The notes: generated by a model from the sequence alone, not told the origin. 44,547 nucleotides of DNA from Thauera phenylacetica B4P (GCF_000310225.1 NZ_AMXF01000009.1:1-44547); one strand, 5' to 3'; numbered from the stretch's first letter, positions 7,550 through 16,493 are shown. Translations and numbers: made by a program.

Positions 7550-8622
7550 AGAAGGTGCTGATCTGGGGCCGCTACGGCAACTACGGCCCCGACTACCCGC
7601 GCAACCGCGTCATCGAATCGGTGCTGCGCGAGCTCGGCTGCGAAGTCGACCGCTTCCTGCCCACGCTGTCGGCCACCGCCGACCTCGAGTACGCGCTACG
7701 CCGCGGCGCCCGCCCCGACCTCGTCTGGGTACCCTGCTTCCGCCAGCGCGACCTCGCCGCTGCCGCGCGCTACGCACGCCGCCAGCGCCTGCCGCTGGTC
7801 TTCGACCCGCTGATCAGCGCCTACGACAAACAGGTGAACGAGAAGCACAAGTTCGCCGCCGGCAGCGCCCAGGCGCACAAGCTGCTCGCCTGGGAGTCGC
7901 GCCTCTTCAAGCTGCCCGACTGGCTGATCGCCGACACCGAAGGCCACGCCGACTACTTCCACGCCACCCACGGCGTGCCGCGCGAACGCATCCGCGTGAT
8001 CCCGGTCGGCGCTGAAGAAGCGCTCTTCACCCCCCAGCCCTGGCCGCAGAAGCCCGCTGACGCACCGCTCGAGCTCGCCTTCTTCGGTACCTTCATCGGC
8101 CTGCAGGGCGTCGACGTGCTGGCCCGCGCCATCCTGCAGTACGACGGGCCACCCACCCACTGGCGCCTGATCGGCGAAGGCCCGATGAAGGCCGAATGCG
8201 AACGCCTGCTCGCCCGGCTCGTCGGCGCCAGCGGCCCCAGCCGCGTCAGCTTCGAAGGCTGGGGCCCGCTGCCCGAACTCCCCGGCCGGCTCGCCAGCGC
8301 CGACGCCATCCTCGGCATCTTCGGCACCAGCGACAAGGCGCTGCGGGTGATCCCGAACAAGGTGTACCAGGGACTGGCCATCGGGCGCGCGGTGCTCACC
8401 TCAGCGACGCCGGCCTTTCTGCCGGCCTTGCGGGCGGATGAAGCGCAGGGGCTGGTGTGGGCGCGGCCGGGGGAGGCGGAGAGCATCTGCGCGGCGGTCG
8501 CCCGGCTGCATCGGCGGCACGAGCAGTTGCCCACACTCGGCCAGGCTGCACGCGCCAGCTACGAAACCCATTACTCGAACCGCGCCATCGCCACCGTGCT
8601 GCGCGACCTGCTCGACCTCTGA
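7546..8622 (+). CDS. Glycosyltransferase, GT4-like
   Basis: 358 aa. MKKVLIWGRYGNYGPDYPRN begins a GT-B N-terminal domain; the C-terminal half has ELAFFGTFIGLQGVDVL, WRLIGEGP and VIPNKVYQGLAIGRAVLTS, as in GT4-type enzymes that lack a strict EX7E. It starts at an ATG overlapping the previous stop by 4 nt. The acceptor and sugar are unknown. A GT2 gene follows after 16 nt in the same direction. Confidence 0.8.
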   Translation: MKKVLIWGRYGNYGPDYPRNRVIESVLRELGCEVDRFLPTLSATADLEYALRRGARPDLVWVPCFRQRDLAAAARYARRQRLPLVFDPLISAYDKQVNEKHKFAAGSAQAHKLLAWESRLFKLPDWLIADTEGHADYFHATHGVPRERIRVIPVGAEEALFTPQPWPQKPADAPLELAFFGTFIGLQGVDVLARAILQYDGPPTHWRLIGEGPMKAECERLLARLVGASGPSRVSFEGWGPLPELPGRLASADAILGIFGTSDKALRVIPNKVYQGLAIGRAVLTSATPAFLPALRADEAQGLVWARPGEAESICAAVARLHRRHEQLPTLGQAARASYETHYSNRAIATVLRDLLDL

Positions 8623-8638
8623 CCAAGCACGCCACGCC

Positions 8639-9439
8639 ATGCAACCGCTCGTCTCGATCATCATCACCAACTACAACTACGGACGCTTCCTCGGCGAGGC
8701 CATCGAGTCCGCGCTGGCGCAGACGTGGCAAGACCGCGAGATCCTCTTCATCGACGACGGCTCGACCGACGACAGCCTCGACATCGCCAGCCGCTACCCG
8801 ATCACCCTCCTCACCCAGAAGAACTCGGGCGTCTGCATCGCACGCAACAATGCGCTAAGCCTCGCGCGCGGCGAGTTCGTGATGTTCCTCGACGCGGACG
8901 ACCGCCTTGTGCCCACCGCCTTGGAGCACATGCTCGCCCGGCTGCGCGCAGCGCCGCCCGAGGTCGGCTACGTCTACGGCCAGATGCAGTACTTTGGCGT
9001 CAAGACCGGCCTCTTCGCCTCAAGCCCCTTCGATGCACGCAAGCTCGCCAAGGCGAACTTCGTCTGCGCCACCACACTGCTGCGCAAGCGGGTCATCATC
9101 GATGCCGGCGGCTACGACGACGGCTTCCGCATGCTGCGCGAGGACTGGGAGCTCTACCTGCGCCTGTGGTCGCGCGGCTTTCGTGGCGAGTTCCTGCCCG
9201 AGGTCATCCTGGAGTACCGCAAGCACAAGGGGCCGACCGTCGGCACCTCGCCCACCAAGGCGCTGACGATCGCGATGCTGATCAAGCTCTATCCCCGCCT
9301 GATGTGGCGGCATCTGCTACGGCACCCTTGGCGGTATGGGTCGAAGGTGTTGTTCGGTGGGCTCGATTCACGTATCCGTCGATACGGCCCGCATCCCGAC
9401 GAATCCGGACTGTGCCTGCTCGGAGCAACAGCCTCGTGA
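8639..9439 (+). CDS. Glycosyltransferase family 2
   Basis: 266 aa. A GT-A fold is shown by VSIIITNYNYGRFLGEAI (residues 5-22), DDGSTDDS (39-46), SGVCIARNNAL and the metal-binding FLDADD (84-88), then LREDWELYLRLWSRG, an acceptor-side motif. The real start is the ATG at 8639. The last 24 codons overlap, tail to tail, the 3' end of the ligase gene on the other strand (9368-9439), so the two convergent operons share coding DNA. It is the last gene of the left-hand LPS operon. Confidence 0.85.
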   Translation: MQPLVSIIITNYNYGRFLGEAIESALAQTWQDREILFIDDGSTDDSLDIASRYPITLLTQKNSGVCIARNNALSLARGEFVMFLDADDRLVPTALEHMLARLRAAPPEVGYVYGQMQYFGVKTGLFASSPFDARKLAKANFVCATTLLRKRVIIDAGGYDDGFRMLREDWELYLRLWSRGFRGEFLPEVILEYRKHKGPTVGTSPTKALTIAMLIKLYPRLMWRHLLRHPWRYGSKVLFGGLDSRIRRYGPHPDESGLCLLGATAS

Positions 9440-10627
9440 ATCGGCTCGAGCCATGAATGCGGCGGCGATCATGAAGACGCCGAGCGGCTGCAGATCGATC
9501 AGCTTCATGTCGGTGAGCCCTTTCCCGGCCATGTACACCGCACCCAGAAAGCCCAGCATCGCCAACGGGTCGCTCAGGACGGCGGTACGACTGCAGTGAC
9601 GGAAGACGCCGAAGAGCATCACCATGAAGACGGCCATCCCCACAAGACCAAAAGAGAACAGGGCTTCCAGGTAGATTTGGTGCGGATACAGGAAAGCCGT
9701 GCCATCGATGGCCGCCTGAGGCAGGCCCTTGAAATTGTTCATGCCATACCCGAACCACGGCTGCTGGCCGATCAATTCGAGCACGCGGGCATTGATCACC
9801 GAGCGGATCTCGAAACCGCCCAACCGGATCCCCAGCGCAGCCTGGACTGCATCGGGCCAGAGCATCTGCACGACATAGCCGCCCACCCCAAGCACCAGGC
9901 CCGCCACGGCAAACGCACGCACCACACCACCGTAGCGCACGGCAGCCCAGCCGAGCGCGCACAGAGCAAAAGCCAGCAGCGTTCCTTCCGATTTCAGGAC
10001 CCACTGGAACCACAAGGCGAACAACAACAGCGCACCGCAGACAAGACGCTGCAACCACCCCCGCTCGAGCATCAGAATCACTACCAGGCACAGCACCGAC
10101 AGCGCGGAAACGTTGATCAGGTTGTGGACGTTGCCGAAATGCACGTCAGCCCAGCGGTAGATCTCGTACATGACCGAGCGCTGACTGAAATACCAGAAAT
10201 ACAGAGCCCCGCTCGCCAGCGTCGCCATTACCGCAAACGCCTTCATCCAGCCGAGTACCTGCCTGCGCTCCACCTGCATCACGAGCAGCACCGCGGGGAT
10301 CATCAGCGACATGCTACGCAGCAACTCGTAACCGCCCGACAGGGCACGCCCAGACACACGGGCGGCAATCGCGTTGATGACGATCAGCGCAAGCATCGCC
10401 CATACGGCCATCCGATACTGGTTGAAGAATGGGCGCCATCCGCCCAAGTTAAGCGCGAGGCCAACACTGAGCAGCCAAGCGACAGGGACACCATACGCAC
10501 CCGGCGCGGGAATCATGAAGAAGCAGAACAGCACGCCCGCGGCCAGCAGGTGCATCTGCCAGGTGCGGAGCCGGGAGGTCACTGCCACAGTGGCGACAGG
10601 CACGGACATCGAAGCGCTCGCACTCAT
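9368..10627 (-). CDS. waaL: O-antigen ligase family membrane protein
   Basis: 419 aa with about ten hydrophobic segments. The large periplasmic loop and its surroundings hold the Wzy_C/WaaL-type features: SEGTLLAF, ARVLELIGQQPWFGYGMNNF and YPHQIYLEALFSFGLVGM, with the conserved His in the last. Ligases move completed O-chains from undecaprenyl diphosphate to lipid A-core in the periplasm. The ATG at 10627 overlaps the upstream GT4 stop (ATGA). A Wzy polymerase would share this fold, but a separate Wzy candidate lies at 24683, favouring ligase here. Confidence 0.8.
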   Translation of the reverse strand: MSASASMSVPVATVAVTSRLRTWQMHLLAAGVLFCFFMIPAPGAYGVPVAWLLSVGLALNLGGWRPFFNQYRMAVWAMLALIVINAIAARVSGRALSGGYELLRSMSLMIPAVLLVMQVERRQVLGWMKAFAVMATLASGALYFWYFSQRSVMYEIYRWADVHFGNVHNLINVSALSVLCLVVILMLERGWLQRLVCGALLLFALWFQWVLKSEGTLLAFALCALGWAAVRYGGVVRAFAVAGLVLGVGGYVVQMLWPDAVQAALGIRLGGFEIRSVINARVLELIGQQPWFGYGMNNFKGLPQAAIDGTAFLYPHQIYLEALFSFGLVGMAVFMVMLFGVFRHCSRTAVLSDPLAMLGFLGAVYMAGKGLTDMKLIDLQPLGVFMIAAAFMARADSRGCCSEQAQSGFVGMRAVSTDT

Positions 10628-11682
10628 CCCCGATGCCCCCCGCGTTCAGCCACCAACTCCCGGATGCGCGTATCCAGCATCTCCGCCACCACCTCGTCCG
10701 CGTAGCAGAGCACTGCCTGCTCCCGCGCATTCCGGCCCAGACGAGCTCGCATGTCCGCATCCCTGCTCAAACGTTCCAGCGCATCCGCCAACTGCTCGGG
10801 ATCGCCTACGCGAGTCACCAACGCAGTCTCCTCATTCACGTAACAGCTAGAGCCGCCGAGGACGTCGGTGCCGACAAGGGCCTTGCCCCAGCCGAAGGCC
10901 TCGAGCACGGTCAGAGGCTGCACGTCGCGACCCGAGGTATAGCAGACGACGTCCACACTACGGTAGAACGCAGCCTTCCCGGCCTCGTCCAGCCAGCCCG
11001 GGACTTCAACGCGATCCGCAAGTAGCGCTTCCTCGACTAGCCTCTCCAGCGCCGGGCGCAATTCACCATCCCCGGCAATCGTCGCCCTGAAATCGATGCC
11101 GCGCCGGGCGAGCAAGGCGAGCGCGGCAACCAGCGTGTCGAGCCCCTTTCCTTCCACCAGCCGGGATATCGCCCCGATCGAGAACCTGCCATCTCCTTCA
11201 CGCCGCAGCTCCGACTCCGCCGGAACGCTCACCGCATTGCTGATCACATGGGCCGGCTTCGTCCCGCCGGTCGCTGCATCGACGATCTGTTTCATGTAAG
11301 GCGTGATGCAGAAGAAGGCGTCGGCCTTCAGCGTGCGCTTGATGTTGTGGCTGTGGTTGAAGGCGATCACCGGCACCTGCGCTGGCGCAGCACGTTTCAG
11401 CAGATGCACGGCGCGGCCGCTGTGGGCGATCACCGCATCCACGGCACGCTGCCGCAGCAGACGCGCCGCCTTGACGCTCGCGAGCAGGTCGTAATGCCCG
11501 GAATTGCGCAGGGTGACGACCTCGATGCGCTCCGCGCCGAAGTCGGGCACCTTGTCCTGATCGCAGGGATCGATCAGCAGGATCACCTCATGGCCGCGGC
11601 CCGCCAGCAGGCGGGCGGTCTTGATGGTGGCCGCCCAGCGTCCGCCCGTCGAGTCCCCGTAAACCGCATTGACGATCCTCAA
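10624..11682 (-). CDS. Glycosyltransferase family 4, tandem paralogue A
   Basis: 352 aa starting at a TTG (RIVNAVYGDSTGGRW follows) that overlaps the upstream stop as TTGA. GT-B features include SIGAISRLVEGKGLDTLV, ATIAGDGELR, VPGWLDEAGKAAFY and a C-terminal DVQPLTVLEAFGWGKALVG pattern with the nucleotide-binding Glu. It is a paralogue of the next gene upstream, sharing the block FNHSHNIKRTLKADAFF through ITPYMKQIVDAATG almost unchanged. The pair probably adds similar sugars in LPS core. Coupled to the ligase gene by ATGA. Confidence 0.85.
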   Translation of the reverse strand: MRIVNAVYGDSTGGRWAATIKTARLLAGRGHEVILLIDPCDQDKVPDFGAERIEVVTLRNSGHYDLLASVKAARLLRQRAVDAVIAHSGRAVHLLKRAAPAQVPVIAFNHSHNIKRTLKADAFFCITPYMKQIVDAATGGTKPAHVISNAVSVPAESELRREGDGRFSIGAISRLVEGKGLDTLVAALALLARRGIDFRATIAGDGELRPALERLVEEALLADRVEVPGWLDEAGKAAFYRSVDVVCYTSGRDVQPLTVLEAFGWGKALVGTDVLGGSSCYVNEETALVTRVGDPEQLADALERLSRDADMRARLGRNAREQAVLCYADEVVAEMLDTRIRELVAERGGHRG

Positions 11683-12749
11683 GCGCCCCTCCTTGCCTCG
11701 CCCCCGCGAGCGCGGGCTACCAGATCGGAAACATGGGAATCCAGCAACTCGGCGATCACCTCGTCAGCATATGCCCCACGCGCTTGCCGTCGCGCGTTTG
11801 TCGCAAGCGTACTCCGCAGCACCGGGTCATCATGCAGCCGCCGCAGCGCCACGGCCAGCGCAAAAGGATCATTCGGCGGAACGACCAGTGCCGTCTTGGC
11901 ATCTTCGTAACAGCTAGACGGCCCATCGATGTCGGTGCCGATCAACGCTCTGCCCCACGCAAAAGACTCGAGGATCACCAGCGGCTGAACGTCCCATTCG
12001 GAGGTGAAACAGATCACGTCCGCATCACGGAAGAACGCCTGCTTCTGCTCCGCCCGAAGCCAGCCCGGAAAACTCACCCTGTCCTGCAGCCCCAACTCTG
12101 CGACACGCGCCTCCAGCTGCGCCCGCACCTCACCGTCGCCAGCAATGACGGCACGGAACGCGACCCCCTCGCGACTCAACAGCCCCAGTGCCTCGACGAG
12201 ATCGGAAACCCCCTTGTTCGGCGCCATGCGCGCCATCGCGCCAACGGTGAACACGGGGTTCTCGGGCCGCACAAGCAATTCGTCTGGCGGCACGTTCACC
12301 GCATTACTGATCACGTAGGCCGGCTTGGTCGCGCCGGTCGCGGCATCGACGATCTGCTTCATGTAGGGCGTGATGCAGAAGAAAGCGTCGGCCTTCAGCG
12401 TGCGCTTGATGTTGTGGCTGTGGTTGAAGGCAATGACCGGCACGCCAGTCGGCACGGCACGCTTGAGCATATGGATGGCACGACCACTGTGTGCGATGAC
12501 GGCGTCGATCTTCCGCGCGCGGATCAACCGCCGCGCCCTCCAGCTCGCAATCAGGTCGTAGTGGCCGGAATTCCTCAGGGTCACCACGTCGATGTTGGTG
12601 CCCGCGTAGTCCGGAACCTTGCCGGCGTCCTCGGGCGCAATCAGCAGGGTCACCCGATGCCCGCGCTGCGTGAGCAACTCCCCGGTCTTCAGCGTGGCGC
12701 TCCAGCGTCCGCCCGTCGAGTCACCGTAGACGGAATTCAAGATGTGCAC
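11679..12749 (-). CDS. Glycosyltransferase family 4, tandem paralogue B
   Basis: 356 aa from the GTG at 12749, which aligns exactly with the start of paralogue A (HILNSVYGDSTGGRW) and has AGGGAA 8 nt upstream; a TTG at 12755 is possible but too close to that site. Motifs are TVGAMARMAPNKGVSDLV, AVIAGDGEVR, FPGWLRAEQKQAFF and DVQPLVILESFAWGRALIG. It is homologous along its whole length to the following gene. The preceding gene in the operon, a GT2, is a pseudogene ending 33 nt upstream. Confidence 0.85.
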   Translation of the reverse strand: MHILNSVYGDSTGGRWSATLKTGELLTQRGHRVTLLIAPEDAGKVPDYAGTNIDVVTLRNSGHYDLIASWRARRLIRARKIDAVIAHSGRAIHMLKRAVPTGVPVIAFNHSHNIKRTLKADAFFCITPYMKQIVDAATGATKPAYVISNAVNVPPDELLVRPENPVFTVGAMARMAPNKGVSDLVEALGLLSREGVAFRAVIAGDGEVRAQLEARVAELGLQDRVSFPGWLRAEQKQAFFRDADVICFTSEWDVQPLVILESFAWGRALIGTDIDGPSSCYEDAKTALVVPPNDPFALAVALRRLHDDPVLRSTLATNARRQARGAYADEVIAELLDSHVSDLVARARGGEARRGA

Positions 12750-12782
12750 GATCAATGTTCCCTAATTTCAATTGCGGCTCTC

Positions 12783-13802
12783 TCAGCCACGAGCCTCCGC
12801 ACGCTTGAACAGACGCCGCACGAGACTTTTGAGATCAACGACCAACATCCGTCGGATCTCGTCCACAACCGCAGCAGGCAAACAAGAACGGGCCTGGATT
12901 CGAGACCATAGCCGTCCTTCATGGAAGCTCAGCCGATCCTCGGCATCACGAACACCCGCTTCGATCGCCGCGACCACCTCCGGCGCCGAGTCCACAAACG
13001 CGCGATAGTCGGCGAGCCGTTACCGATACACCGCCCGCTTCAGCTCGAGCGAGCGAATCCGGTTCTTCGTCCGGTCAGCCCTCTCGAGCGGCTTCTGCTT
13101 TCGGCTCAAACCGGTATCGATCCTGTACCGCACCAGGGGCGACTCGATGTAGGCCAGCTTGCCCAGCAGCCGAGCGCGGAAACCGAGCACCAGATCCTCG
13201 TACGCCTCTCGTTCGACGAGCGGCCCGAAGCGCTCGAACACCGCCCGCCGGTACGCCCCGGTCGCGCCGATATGGATACCGAAGCCACCCGCAATCGCCA
13301 GGAGATCGTCAGCCTTGCCCGCGATCGGCGGCTGCCAGACGCCAAGCTCGTGACCGTCCCGGTTCAGTTTGACGACATCCGAATGCACCATCATCACCGC
13401 GGAATCTCACCGGAAGGCTTCGACGATGCGCACGACTCTCTCCGGCAGAGAAACGTCATCGCCCGCCGCAAGTACGACTATCTCGCCTCGAGCCATTTCG
13501 AACAGCGCGTTGACGTGACCGATGAGACCCAGGTTGTGCGGATTCCTGTTCAGTCTGAGCTGGTGCGGCCCTTCATAGTCGTCGACCGCCGCAGCTGCGC
13601 ACTCGAAGGCCCGGTCAGTCGAGCAGTCGTCCGAGATCAGGATCTCGAGCGGCGAATACGTCTGTGCCAGGGCACCCCCGACGGCACCCTCGATCATCTG
13701 CTCCTGGTTGTAGGCCATCAGGGCAAGTGTCACAAGCGGGCGGGAGGGCAGATCCATTGGGGTTGGCTTATTCGTTCCAGAACCGGAGATGGCATGCGCC
13801 AT
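12783..13802 (-). pseudogene. Glycosyltransferase family 2, broken by two in-frame stop codons
   Basis: One continuous reading frame of about 340 codons encodes a GT2 protein but is cut by TGA at 13407-13409 and TAA at 13020-13022. The first part has LVTLALMAYNQEQMIEGAV, ISDDCSTDRAF and LAAGDDVSLPERV. The second resumes at once with AVMMVHSDVVKLNRDG, GATGAYRRAVFERFGPL and YEDLVLGFRA. The third is a charged C-terminal region. Both stops are one C-to-T change away from sense codons (CGA, CAA). No frame change is needed. The first or second piece alone could not form a full catalytic domain. Confidence 0.85.
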
Positions 13803-13950
13803 CCCTCAATAAACTAGGCAGCCCGTCGAGATTGCACAGGACGAACCGACTGGACAGCGGGCAGAAGTATAGCCGCTCCAGCACGGCAATTTGCCCGACC
13901 ACAAAGGGAGTGTAATACTGCGCCGTAATATCACAACATGGAGCGCCAAC
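13803..13950. promoter_or_regulatory. Divergent promoter region: vapBC (+) and LPS operon (-)
   Basis: Toward vapBC, TTGCCC (13891-13896) and TAATAC (13913-13918) are 16 nt apart, and GTAATA occurs twice 13 nt apart (13912 and 13925), a possible VapB-binding repeat. Toward the minus-strand glycosyltransferase operon, a good -10 box TATACT lies at 13866-13871 (complement) without a convincing -35. All sites are assigned by eye. Confidence 0.4.
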
Positions 13951-14202
13951 ATGAGCACCACGGCACGAATCTTCATGAGCGGGCGAAGCCAGGCTTTGCG
14001 CTTACCCGCCAAACTGCGCCTTCAGGCCAAGGCCGTTCGTATCGAGCAGATTGGCAACGATTTATGGGTGCACCCCGAAACGCCCCGTGAGCAGGACATG
14101 GGCGCGTGGCTGCAGCAGTTCTATGCGAGTCACGACACGCTGCCGGCAGAGTTCCTCGCAGAACGTCACGACCAGCCCGCCCAAGAACGCGACTGGTCCT
14201 GA
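13951..14202 (+). CDS. vapB: VapB-type antitoxin (SpoVT/AbrB fold)
   Basis: 83 aa. The N-terminus ARIFMSGRSQALRLPAKLRL is the swapped-hairpin AbrB DNA-binding region of VapB antitoxins; the C-terminal WLQQFYASHDTLPAEFL would occupy the toxin. I chose the ATG at 13951, where the family starts, although the frame is open from 13891. It is 17 nt upstream of vapC. Such antitoxins repress their own operon together with the toxin. Confidence 0.85.
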   Translation: MSTTARIFMSGRSQALRLPAKLRLQAKAVRIEQIGNDLWVHPETPREQDMGAWLQQFYASHDTLPAEFLAERHDQPAQERDWS

Positions 14203-14219
14203 TACGGCGAGCCGCTACC

Positions 14220-14627
14220 ATGTTGCGCACGCTGGACACGAACATCTGCAGTTACATCTTGCGCCGACACCCGGCCAGCATGATCGAGCGCTTCGCCGTC
14301 CTGAATCCCGACCAGGTGTGGCTATCGGCGATCGTTGCAGCCGAGTTGCGCTTTGGCGCCATCAAGCTGGCAGCCCCGAGATTTCACGCCGCCATCGAGG
14401 CCTGGCTGGCTGGATTCGACGTGCGACCTTGGCCGCTGGACGCAACCCACCACTACGCACAAATCCGTGCAGCCCTGGAGCGCGCAGGGAAGCCCATCGG
14501 CGGCATGGACCTGATGATTGCAGCCCATGCCATGGCCGAAGACAGCGTCGTCATCACCAACAATGCCCGCGAGTTCTTGCGCGTGCCGGGGTTGGCGGTG
14601 GAAGAATGGGCCATCGACGCGCCCTGA
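14220..14627 (+). CDS. vapC: VapC-type PIN-domain toxin (ribonuclease)
   Basis: 135 aa. PIN-domain acidic residues are all present: Asp6 in LDTNI, Glu42 in AAELRFG, Asp97 in GGMDLMIAAHA and the TNN motif near 113-115. VapC toxins cleave tRNA or rRNA and are held by VapB. The ATG at 14220 follows vapB closely and sits within an ORF extending further upstream. The last codons (AIDAP and stop) belong to a direct repeat found again at 16574. The module looks functional. Confidence 0.85.
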   Translation: MLRTLDTNICSYILRRHPASMIERFAVLNPDQVWLSAIVAAELRFGAIKLAAPRFHAAIEAWLAGFDVRPWPLDATHHYAQIRAALERAGKPIGGMDLMIAAHAMAEDSVVITNNAREFLRVPGLAVEEWAIDAP

Positions 14628-14722
14628 TGCGCAAACCTGTGTTCAATACAAGAACCCAAACATCCACAACGGCACCCGCCGCCCCCGCCCGTGCTCGATG
14701 TCGTCCAGCGCCAGATACGCGT
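14610..14722 (+). repeat. Direct repeat copy 1 (vapC end plus ATPase end)
   Basis: Positions 14610-14627 match 16574-16591 at 17 of 18 bases, and 14643-14722 match 16603-16682 at 76 of 80 bases, with short unlike linkers between. Similarity fades over the next 40 bases. The two copies are in the same orientation about 1.96 kb apart and enclose the hipA remnant and the GNAT/DUF1778 pair. Confidence 0.85.
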
Positions 14723-14757
14723 CGCTGTGCGCCTCGATCTGGCGACCGAACGCATCG
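14643..14757 (-). pseudogene. 3' remnant of an ATPase gene like 16603-17796
   Basis: Reading leftward, the codons give HSDAYLALDDIEHGRG and VPLWMFGFLY then stop, nearly the same as the C-terminus of the ATPase at 16603. Only the last 38 or so codons survive. Upstream sequence is replaced by the hipA fragment at about 14757-14770, marking a recombination junction. Confidence 0.8.
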
Positions 14758-14769
14758 ACGAAGGTCGGC

Positions 14770-15642
14770 CCCATCCCCGCGAACCTCGAAGCCATCTTTG
14801 TCGACGGCACGGCCTTGGGCGGCGCGCGCCCCAAGGCATCGATCCGCGACGAGGCCGGCGTGGTGTGGCTGGCCAAGTTCGCAAACCACCACGACGCCTT
14901 CGACATCCCCGCCATCGAGTGCGCCGCGCTTCACCTGGCCCGCCTTGCCGGGCTGACCACGCCGCCGGCGCGCACCGTCATGCTGGGCGATCGGCGGGTG
15001 ATGCTCATCCGCCGCTTCGATCGCTACTGGGCAGCACCGGACGCGACACCCGCCCCGGATGCAGATTTGCTTGTGACCGGCCCCGGCAAGGGGTCTGCCG
15101 AGCACCGCAAGGGTTTCGTCAGCGGCCTCACCCTGGCGGGCTGCAACGAATCCGAGTCACGCACCAAGTCGTACGCCGACCTCGCGGAAGCCGTGCGCCG
15201 CCACTGCCACCCCGCGGTCATCCGCAAGGACACCGTCGAGTTGTTCAAGCGCATGATCTTCAACATCTTCGTGAGCAATGACGATGACCACCTCCGCAAC
15301 CACGGCTTCCTGTGGGACCCGCGCCTGTCCGGCTGGCGCCTCAGCCCGCTTTACGACGTACTGCCGCGCCCCAGCCACGCCAGCGAACGCTTCCTGCATC
15401 TGGGCGTCGGCCCCCAAGGCCGGCTGGCGACGCTCGACAACGCACTTGCCGCGCACGAACGATTCACGCTGTCGCTGGCGGCCGCGTGCAAACTTATCGA
15501 CGAGGTCTGGCGAGTCGTGCGCCAGTGGCGCGGTCACCTCACCGAGGCCGGCGTGCCAGCGACCGAGCAGGACAAAAGCGCCCCGGCGTTTCGGCACATC
15601 GACGATGTCTCCACTTCAGCCTTGCGGAAGCTGCTTCCGTAA
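14770..15642 (+). pseudogene. hipA: HipA-like kinase, N-terminus lost
   Basis: The frame encodes the kinase part of HipA: LGGARPKASIRDEAG (nucleotide-binding Ser-Gly-rich loop region), LAKFANHHD, VMLIRRFDRY, FNIFVSNDDDHLRNHGF (catalytic Asp and Asn) and LSPLYDVLP (metal-binding Asp). The usual N-terminal subdomain of 100 residues or more is missing: upstream codons belong to an antisense copy of an ATPase gene end. No hipB is next to it. The frame is open from 14518 and an ATG at 14698 could start a chimeric protein of about 314 aa, so residual expression cannot be excluded. Confidence 0.75.
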
Positions 15643-15680
15643 GGCGGGTCTGCCCACGCCTGCCGCCACCCTACCGCCCA

Positions 15681-16187
15681 TCACTCCGCCAGCAACGCCT
15701 TGAGGTCCTTGACCATCAAGAACAGGTGGTAGGGGTCAGTCGGGCTTGACTCGAACTCCCACGACACGTACCACTGCCGCGCCAGCTCATCCTTGGCGTG
15801 CACCAGCAAGCAACGAATGCCGGCAATGTCAGCGGCCTGCGCAGTTCGCAGCAGCGCATCCTTCAGCAGCGCCTTCCCCAGGCCCCTGCCTTGGTGGTCC
15901 TTGTCTACGGCGAGTCGCGCCAGGATCATGACCGGCACCGGATGCCGGGCCAGGCCCTTCATGACGCGCGCCGGAGCATCCTCCGGATCAACGCTGCCGA
16001 CAGCCAGGCTGTAGAAGCCCACCACCTCGCCGCCCCGGCAACACACGTAGGTTTGTGCGCTATTGGCTTTCTGGTTGACGAGCGCATAGCGCTGCAGGAA
16101 CTGGTTGAGTGCCGGCTGCCCACAATCGAATGCCTCCACCGAATCCCCTGCCGAGAGCTTGCGGACGGGTTCATAGGCTGCACTCAA
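15681..16187 (-). CDS. GNAT acetyltransferase toxin, AtaT/TacT type
   Basis: 168 aa from a TTG that overlaps the antitoxin stop (TTGA); no in-frame ATG or GTG gives a better start. The acetyl-CoA site is ARLAVDKDHQGRGLG (90-104), followed by LLVHAKDELARQWY with the catalytic Tyr at 140 and FESSPTDPYHLFL. Toxins of this family acetylate the amino group of aminoacyl-tRNA and stop translation. The partner DUF1778 antitoxin lies directly upstream, the normal order. An extended frame to 16274 would overlap the antitoxin and is unlikely. The module looks intact. Confidence 0.85.
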   Translation of the reverse strand: MSAAYEPVRKLSAGDSVEAFDCGQPALNQFLQRYALVNQKANSAQTYVCCRGGEVVGFYSLAVGSVDPEDAPARVMKGLARHPVPVMILARLAVDKDHQGRGLGKALLKDALLRTAQAADIAGIRCLLVHAKDELARQWYVSWEFESSPTDPYHLFLMVKDLKALLAE

Positions 16188-16462
16188 TCCAGAACTCCCT
16201 GCTCGCCGAGCAACTTCTTCAGGCGCGGTTTGGCTTGCACGGGACGATCCAGCGCGTGCTGAAAGGCCTGCCACTGGTCATCGTTCAACACAAAGTGACG
16301 GCGATCCGCCAAAGCCTGGTTGGCGGCGGTCACCCCGGCATCGAGCAGGAACTCGCTGACGTTCTTGTGGCATGAGCGCGCAGCCTCTTGCAGCAACTGT
16401 TTCACGGCGCTGCTGGCGCGGACATCGATGCGTTCGGTTTTGGAGGGGTTCAAGGTGCTCAT
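16184..16462 (-). CDS. DUF1778 ribbon-helix-helix antitoxin (AtaR/TacA type)
   Basis: 92 aa. KTERIDVRASSAVKQLLQEAA is the RHH DNA-binding part; CHKNVSEFLLDAGVTAANQAL and RHFVLNDDQWQAFQHALD are typical DUF1778, the latter contacting the toxin. The ATG at 16462 has AGGAG 6 nt upstream and is preferred over the 16522 ATG, which would place the promoter inside the gene. It overlaps the toxin start. Confidence 0.85.
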   Translation of the reverse strand: MSTLNPSKTERIDVRASSAVKQLLQEAARSCHKNVSEFLLDAGVTAANQALADRRHFVLNDDQWQAFQHALDRPVQAKPRLKKLLGEQGVLD

Positions 16463-16493
16463 TACAACTCCTGTCTTCTGAGAGGCGAGCCCG

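Noticed and set aside
9596-10705. A 369-codon plus-strand frame through the ligase gene
   Set aside because: Hydrophilic, His/Gln-rich composition typical of the antisense of a membrane protein gene.
12783-13802. Stop-codon recoding (selenocysteine or readthrough) in the GT2 gene
   Set aside because: Stops in decayed genes of this window are TGA, TAA and TAG, with no common signal or known recoding role in this family; mutation is simpler.
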